NCBI GenBank assembly: GCA_021604505.1
Contig: BQJC01000001.1
Span: 434,001 to 498,000, forward strand
DNA: 64,000 nucleotides
Direction: 5' to 3'
Source of the DNA: Nitrospinaceae bacterium
GTDB taxonomy: Bacteria > Nitrospinota > Nitrospinia > Nitrospinales > VA-1
The position numbers were made by a program, and so were the translations under genes. Numbering within the stretch: the stretch's first letter is position 1; each line of letters opens with the position of its first letter. Of this stretch, positions 59,665 through 64,000 are shown in pieces. Under the pieces are notes generated by a model. It saw only the letters and a list, made by a program, of their open reading frames with translations. It had not been told where the DNA came from and made no database searches.

Positions 59665-61101
59665 ATGCAGTACGACTTGGAATATGTTTTAAACAGTGCC
59701 TTGGATGGGATATTCATCGTCGCCAATGACCACCGTCTGGTTTTATTCAACCGCGCCTGCGAACAACTCTATGGCATTTCAAGAGAAGATTTGCTGGAAA
59801 AGGCTTGTTGGAAACTTGCCGAGTTGGAAAGCGAACGGAGCCACAAAAACTCAGAGACCCGTGGCCAGATCGCTTATGGAGAACTTGCCAGCAAGAAGGA
59901 GAGAATGATTCTGCCTCACAAAAACGGCAAGGAGGTGTGGGTGGAAACCATTTATTCTCCCATTTACGATCCGGAAACCAATGAGATCGCCTATGTCATG
60001 GGAGTGATCAAGGACATCACCGAGCAGAAAAAACTGGAGGATGAAAAAGAAAAATTATTATTTCAGCTTGGAACCCTGAGAAAAGAATTGGAGAGAAAGT
60101 ATGACTTTTCAAATATTGTCGGACGGTCTCCCGAGTTTCTCGACGCCTTGCATTTGACCGGCGAGGTGGCCAAACAAAACACCACGGTTCTTATCCTGGG
60201 CGAAAGCGGGACCGGTAAGGAACTTTTAGCCAAAGCCATTCACTATAACAGCCCCCGCGCCTCCCGTCCGATGGTGGCCATCAATTGTTCCGCGTTTCCC
60301 GACACCCTGATCGAAAGCGAGCTTTTCGGTTACGAAAAAGGCGCATTCACCGGCGCCGACAAATCCAAACCCGGTAAAGTCCAGTTGGCGAACGGCGGGA
60401 CTCTCTTTATGGATGAGGTGTCCGAGATGAGTATCCCCGCACAGGCGAAAGTACTGCGTTTGATCCAGGAGCGGGAATTCCAGCCCTTGGGTGGTGTGCA
60501 CACCTTGAAGACCGATATTCGGATCATAGCGGCGACCAATAAAGACCTGGAGCGGCTGGTGAAGGAAGGAAAATTCCGGGAAGATCTCTATTACCGGCTC
60601 TACGTTTATCCGATCACGGTCCCGCCTTTGCGCGAACGCCGGGAAGACCTTCCCCTTCTGGTGGACTGGTTTCTAAAAAGAATGAACAGGGAAATGGGCC
60701 GGCAGATCAAGAAGCTCGAACCCCAGGCGATGGACGTTCTTGCCAATTACCCCTGGCCTGGAAATGTCCGCGAACTGCAAAATGTGATCGAGCGTTTGAT
60801 GATTCTTTGCAAACAGGATGTCGTCCGTGTCGCGGATCTTCCACGCTATTTGCGGGAAAAAAGAGAAGAAGATATCGGAATTTCCGGCTTGCACCCACCG
60901 GACTCTCTACCCAATCGATTCTCTCTGGAACAGTATGTCAAAGGGTGTGAAAACAGGATCATTGTCAGCGCGTTAAGAAAATCCGGATTCAATAAATCCA
61001 AAGCCGCCGGAACCCTGGGTCTCACCCGTTCCACATTTCGGTACAAACTTTCCAAAGTTCCGAAAGAAATGTTGAAGGCGGATACGGCCGTTAGTAAATG
61101 A
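59665..61101 (+). CDS. PAS-domain sigma-54-dependent transcriptional activator
   Basis: 478 residues. A PAS sensor domain (about 1-125: VLNSALDGIFIVANDHRLVLFNRACEQLYGIS with a PAC end VMGVIKDITEQKKLE), a short coiled linker, then the AAA+ domain with Walker A GESGTGKE, the sigma-54 loop ELFGYEKGAFTGA, Walker B GGTLFMDEV and R-finger region; a Fis-type helix-turn-helix ends it (NKSKAAGTLGLTRSTFRYKL). There is no receiver domain, so it senses a ligand or redox state directly. The ATG at 59665 follows TGAGGA; upstream in-frame codons lack a site. Its 3' end overlaps the next, convergent gene by 11 bp. Targets unknown. Confidence 0.92.
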   Translation: MQYDLEYVLNSALDGIFIVANDHRLVLFNRACEQLYGISREDLLEKACWKLAELESERSHKNSETRGQIAYGELASKKERMILPHKNGKEVWVETIYSPIYDPETNEIAYVMGVIKDITEQKKLEDEKEKLLFQLGTLRKELERKYDFSNIVGRSPEFLDALHLTGEVAKQNTTVLILGESGTGKELLAKAIHYNSPRASRPMVAINCSAFPDTLIESELFGYEKGAFTGADKSKPGKVQLANGGTLFMDEVSEMSIPAQAKVLRLIQEREFQPLGGVHTLKTDIRIIAATNKDLERLVKEGKFREDLYYRLYVYPITVPPLRERREDLPLLVDWFLKRMNREMGRQIKKLEPQAMDVLANYPWPGNVRELQNVIERLMILCKQDVVRVADLPRYLREKREEDIGISGLHPPDSLPNRFSLEQYVKGCENRIIVSALRKSGFNKSKAAGTLGLTRSTFRYKLSKVPKEMLKADTAVSK

Positions 61102-62269
61102 GAAACTCTTCGCGTAGTTTTTTAAATTCTTCCAGGTCTTCTTTCCACGAGTCTTCGATGGTTTCGAGAGTCGCGTTATTTACGAGGGTTTCCCGGAGAG
61201 AGGAGTTTCCGTACAAAAGGTCGATGGCGAGACGGTCGCTGACGAATTCGTAAGGTTCGGTCCGCCAGTGGAACTGCTCAGGGTACAGCCTGGATACCGC
61301 CCGGATCACGGCAATTCCAGTGAGAAGCGGTTTGAACTGGTCGCGGTTCGTGATGTGCAGTTGAACCCCGCCGCAAATCTCACGGCACCATTTCTGAAAC
61401 ATGGGTTTGAAGTATTGCGGACGGAAAAGGACCCCCGGCAGGTTTTCTTTTTTCAGCTCATCGGCAAGTTTATGCGCGTTGATATAGGGCGCTCCGACCA
61501 GCTCAAAGGGCAGGGTGGTTCCCCGTGCTTCGGACAGCAGGGTTCCCTCGATGAGACACATCCCAGGATACACCGCCGCGGTTTCCAGAGTGGGCATATT
61601 GGGGGAGGTGGGAATCCAGGAAAGGCCCGTTTGGTCATACCATTGCGAACGGTCCCAGCCCCGCATGGGGATCACCGTCAGATCGCAGGAGATACCAAAA
61701 GTCGTGTTGAACATTTTTGCCAGCTCGCCCACCGTCATGCCGTGCCGGTTGGCGATGGGGTATTGACCGACAAACGACCGCCAGTTTTCCCCGACCAGGT
61801 TCCCCTCGACACTCACTCCGTTAATGGGATTCGGGCGGTCACAGACAATCATCCGCACCCCGGTTTCCCGGCAAACCTCCATACAGTTGGCCAGCGTGTA
61901 AATGAAGGTGTAGTAGCGGGCTCCCACGTCCTGGATGTCGAATACCAGATTATCGAGATTGGCGAAGTCCTCGGGATTGGGGAACAGGGACTCAGCGACA
62001 TCTCCATAGAGACTCAGGACATTGACTCCCGAAGACGGGTCATGGTTGTCGTTCACCTTCACCATGTCCTGATCGATTCCGTAGAGCCCGTGTTCCGGCG
62101 CAAAAATCTTTTTTAAACTGAACCAGCCGTGCGACTTGAAGTGATCGATAGAGTGCCTGTGATCGCCTGCAACGCTGGTCTGGTTGACGATCAGCCCGAC
62201 CGATTGCCCGTGCAGGTAACGCTCAGGATCGGTGAGAAGGGTGTCCAGTCCGGTGATGGTTCGTTTCAC
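61091..62269 (-). CDS. NamZ-type exo-beta-N-acetylmuramidase (DUF1343)
   Basis: 392 residues, the full DUF1343 length. Members such as Bacillus NamZ cut terminal MurNAc from peptidoglycan fragments. Signatures: GQSVGLIVNQTSV, FAPEHGLYG, LVFDIQDVGARYYTFIYTL, CDRPNPINGVSVEG, NRHGMTVGELA and TSPNMPTLETAAVYPG. No signal peptide is visible from the GTG start at 62269, so it is probably cytoplasmic and part of cell-wall recycling. Its end overlaps the sigma-54 activator gene by 11 bp. Confidence 0.92.
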   Translation of the reverse strand: MKRTITGLDTLLTDPERYLHGQSVGLIVNQTSVAGDHRHSIDHFKSHGWFSLKKIFAPEHGLYGIDQDMVKVNDNHDPSSGVNVLSLYGDVAESLFPNPEDFANLDNLVFDIQDVGARYYTFIYTLANCMEVCRETGVRMIVCDRPNPINGVSVEGNLVGENWRSFVGQYPIANRHGMTVGELAKMFNTTFGISCDLTVIPMRGWDRSQWYDQTGLSWIPTSPNMPTLETAAVYPGMCLIEGTLLSEARGTTLPFELVGAPYINAHKLADELKKENLPGVLFRPQYFKPMFQKWCREICGGVQLHITNRDQFKPLLTGIAVIRAVSRLYPEQFHWRTEPYEFVSDRLAIDLLYGNSSLRETLVNNATLETIEDSWKEDLEEFKKLREEFLIY

Positions 62270-62364
62270 AAGGTCAGCCGTTTAGAGTGCGTTGGAATAG
62301 TTTTTTGAAGCCAAAAAAATTCAACAGTGAATTTATGGAGATGGGCTTTTTGAAAAATACCGGA

Positions 62365-63594
62365 TCAAGTGAACCGGTAGCCCTTGGGAATCACAATGAT
62401 ATTGGATTCCTCATCGACGAAAAACCGGTTTTTATCCTCTTCCAGATTATATCCAATGCTGACTCCATCTGGAATATCCACGTCTTTGTCGATAATTGCC
62501 ATGTTAATTTTGCAGTTTTTCCCAACCCGGACCCGGTCCATGATCAGGGAATTGATGATCGCGGCGCCGCTGTCGATATAGACATCCCGCCCGATGACGG
62601 AGTCTTGAACGATACCGCCGCTGATGATGCTTCCTTCGGACACGATGCTGTTGACGGCTTGCCCGCGACGGCCGTCTTCGTTAAAAACGAATTTCGCCGG
62701 CGGGCCCCCATACTGGGTGGTTCGGATGGGCCAGCGGTTGTTGTAGAGGTTGAACACCGGATTGACGTTTCTCAAGTCCATGTTCGCTTCCCAAAACGCC
62801 CGGATGGTTCCCACATCCTTCCAGGCGCCGACTTCCTGGCTGAAACTCCCCGGAATGATATTGGTGCGAAAATCGTAAGCGAATACGCGGTCCTTGGTAA
62901 AAACTTTAGGCAGGATGTCCTTGCCGAAATCGTGAGACGAGCTTTCTTCGGCGGCGTCCTCATAGAGATTATTGATCAGAAAATCCGTACTGAAGATATA
63001 GTTTCCCATCGAAGCATACGCTTCGTCCGGTCGCCCTGGAATGTGTTTAGGTTCCGGCGACTTTTCCTGAAAACCGATCACGCGTTGATCGGTTTCGACC
63101 TGAATGACGCCGAATTCCTTGGCATCGTCCAAGGGAACAGGCAGGGCGGAGACGGTCATGTCCGCATTGTTTTGAATATGAAAATCCACCATCTGCCGAA
63201 TATCCATCCGGTAAATGTGGTCCGCGCCAAAGACTGCGACCAGGTCGTAACCGTGGCCTTCGATCAGATTGATGTTCTGATAAATGGCATCTGCGGTTCC
63301 CAGGTACCAGCTTTCGCCCGTCCGTTTCTGAGCGGGAACCGGGAGGATGAAATGATGTGGAAGAATGGAGCTGAACCGCCATCCTTCCTGCAAGTGTTCG
63401 GTCAAGGATTGCGACTTGAACTGGGTGAGAACGTATATGGAATATATTTGTGAATTGAGAAAATTACTGAGAACAAAATCGATCAGCCGGTATTTTCCGC
63501 CAAAGGGAACCGCGGGTTTCGCCCGTTCCCGGGTTAATGGAAAAAGACGGCTCCCTTCTCCACCTGCCATGATCATAACAAGAATATTTTGCAA
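62365..63594 (-). CDS. glgC: Glucose-1-phosphate adenylyltransferase
   Basis: 409 residues, full length. It makes ADP-glucose for glycogen synthesis. Motifs: MAGGEGSRLFPLTRERAKPAVPFGGKYRLIDFVLSN (nucleotide-binding loop), SWYLGTADAIYQN, VFGADHIYRMD, QEKSPEP, MGNYIFS and the C-terminal left-handed beta-helix (SGGIVQDSVIGRDVYIDSGA). The start is TTG at 63594 with GGAGTGA about 9 nt upstream; ATG 63576 would cut the nucleotide-binding strand. No other glg genes are near. Confidence 0.96.
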   Translation of the reverse strand: MQNILVMIMAGGEGSRLFPLTRERAKPAVPFGGKYRLIDFVLSNFLNSQIYSIYVLTQFKSQSLTEHLQEGWRFSSILPHHFILPVPAQKRTGESWYLGTADAIYQNINLIEGHGYDLVAVFGADHIYRMDIRQMVDFHIQNNADMTVSALPVPLDDAKEFGVIQVETDQRVIGFQEKSPEPKHIPGRPDEAYASMGNYIFSTDFLINNLYEDAAEESSSHDFGKDILPKVFTKDRVFAYDFRTNIIPGSFSQEVGAWKDVGTIRAFWEANMDLRNVNPVFNLYNNRWPIRTTQYGGPPAKFVFNEDGRRGQAVNSIVSEGSIISGGIVQDSVIGRDVYIDSGAAIINSLIMDRVRVGKNCKINMAIIDKDVDIPDGVSIGYNLEEDKNRFFVDEESNIIVIPKGYRFT

Positions 63595-63814
63595 GGCCGC
63601 TCACTCCAAATCAATTAATTGGGCCGGATCAACAGGTTCGCTTAAAAACAGCGGCGCCGAGCCAGGTGGAAAAAGAACAAATGGGATTACATTTTTTGAG
63701 CCAAATACCGCGATTGCCCTCCATAACCCATTGAATATTTTATGTTAATTCCATTCTTCCAGGCTGTCAACGTTTAAAATAGATGGAACAGGACACAGGA
63801 TACCACAATAAAAA
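63595..63814. other. Gap between glgC and the GroEL terminator
   Basis: No supported gene. The stretch should hold the glgC promoter on the minus strand (AT-rich near 63715-63760), but I do not see a confident -35/-10 pair. Confidence 0.35.
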
Positions 63815-63848
63815 AACCCCGGCCAATGTGGACCGGGGTTTTCTTTTT
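63815..63848 (-). terminator. Intrinsic terminator of groEL (bidirectional)
   Basis: AACCCCGG and CCGGGGTT pair across a short loop. On the minus strand the stem runs into seven T; on the plus strand it runs into TTTTCTTTTTC. It lies 26 bp after the groEL stop. Confidence 0.88.
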
Positions 63849-63873
63849 CTTAAAAACGGTGATTAAAGGCGGG

Positions 63874-64000
63874 TTACATCATGCCGCCCATGCCGCCCAT
63901 TCCACCCATGCCGCCCATGCCGCCCATTCCACCCATGCCACCACCGGCGGGACCATGAGAATGTCCTTCATCTTTCTCTTCCGGAAGGTCCGTGATCATG
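63874..64000 (-). CDS. groL: Chaperonin GroEL, C-terminal end (partial)
   Basis: The last 42 residues are visible, the rest lies beyond the right edge. The sequence MITDLPEEKDE continues into HSHGPAGGG and then six GGM repeats ending MM-stop, the flexible GGM tail of group I chaperonins that lies in the ring cavity. Confidence 0.95.
   Translation of the reverse strand, partial: MITDLPEEKDEGHSHGPAGGGMGGMGGMGGMGGMGGMGGMM

Noticed and set aside
61268-62116. Plus-strand open frame of 282 codons inside the NamZ-type gene
   Set aside because: Antisense shadow; composition rich in Gly, His and Arg without motifs.
62287-63453. Long plus-strand open frame of 388 codons inside glgC
   Set aside because: Antisense to glgC, whose motifs are complete on the minus strand.
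1-64000. CRISPR arrays and prophage genes
   Set aside because: No regularly spaced 25-40 bp direct repeats and no phage structural or integrase genes are visible; the only strong tandem repeats are coding.

Overview
The window looks like a chromosomal piece of a Gram-negative, probably marine, chemolithotroph-like bacterium. A Nitrospinota-type genome is my best guess, but that is inference: no rRNA or other decisive marker is present. The support is indirect: lipoprotein and multihaem cytochromes, FimV/SPOR envelope proteins, a bicarbonate-uptake (DabA) locus, NrfHA, and housekeeping genes (rpoD, dnaG, yqeY, def, pyk, glgC, groEL) spread among short mostly monocistronic or two-gene units. 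Both strands are densely coded.

Region 1 (1-18 kb) is core-like: an acidic zinc-ribbon membrane protein with 50-residue tandem repeats, a lytic transglycosylase behind a consensus sigma-70 promoter, a dihaem lipoprotein, a FimV/LysM/SPOR protein, HU, peptide deformylase, an MFS exporter, an MBOAT plus SGNH polymer O-acylation pair, a GT-C membrane glycosyltransferase, a fatty acid hydroxylase, pyruvate kinase and Hsp20.

Region 2 (19-49.8 kb) is an accessory block. It starts beside a tRNA T-arm-like scrap and ends with an IS3-family transposase fossil next to a CAU tRNA; a serine recombinase fossil lies inside. It carries two large Mrp/complex-I-like membrane operons. The first (19.36-30.12 kb) joins the inorganic-carbon transporter subunit DabA to a full Mrp set with three antiporter-like subunits. 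The second (37.9-49.2 kb) is enclosed by acetate kinase and phosphoketolase and contains a double universal-stress domain gene. Between them lie a CBS protein, a beta-CASP RNase, a P-type cation ATPase and nitrite reductase NrfHA. Together these genes suggest cation-gradient-coupled uptake of bicarbonate and ion or pH homeostasis, tied to acetyl-phosphate metabolism.

Region 3 (49.8-64 kb) returns to core genes: tRNA, then the yqeY-dnaG-rpoD operon on the minus strand with a strong promoter, then a complete IS1595-family element (54,202-56,837) with 22-bp terminal inverted repeats and an 8-bp target duplication. It carries a DNA methyltransferase fused to an Mrr-like nuclease domain as passenger. 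After it come an exported TldD-like protease, a small secreted protein, a PAS/sigma-54 activator, a NamZ-type muramidase, GlgC and the C-terminus of GroEL.
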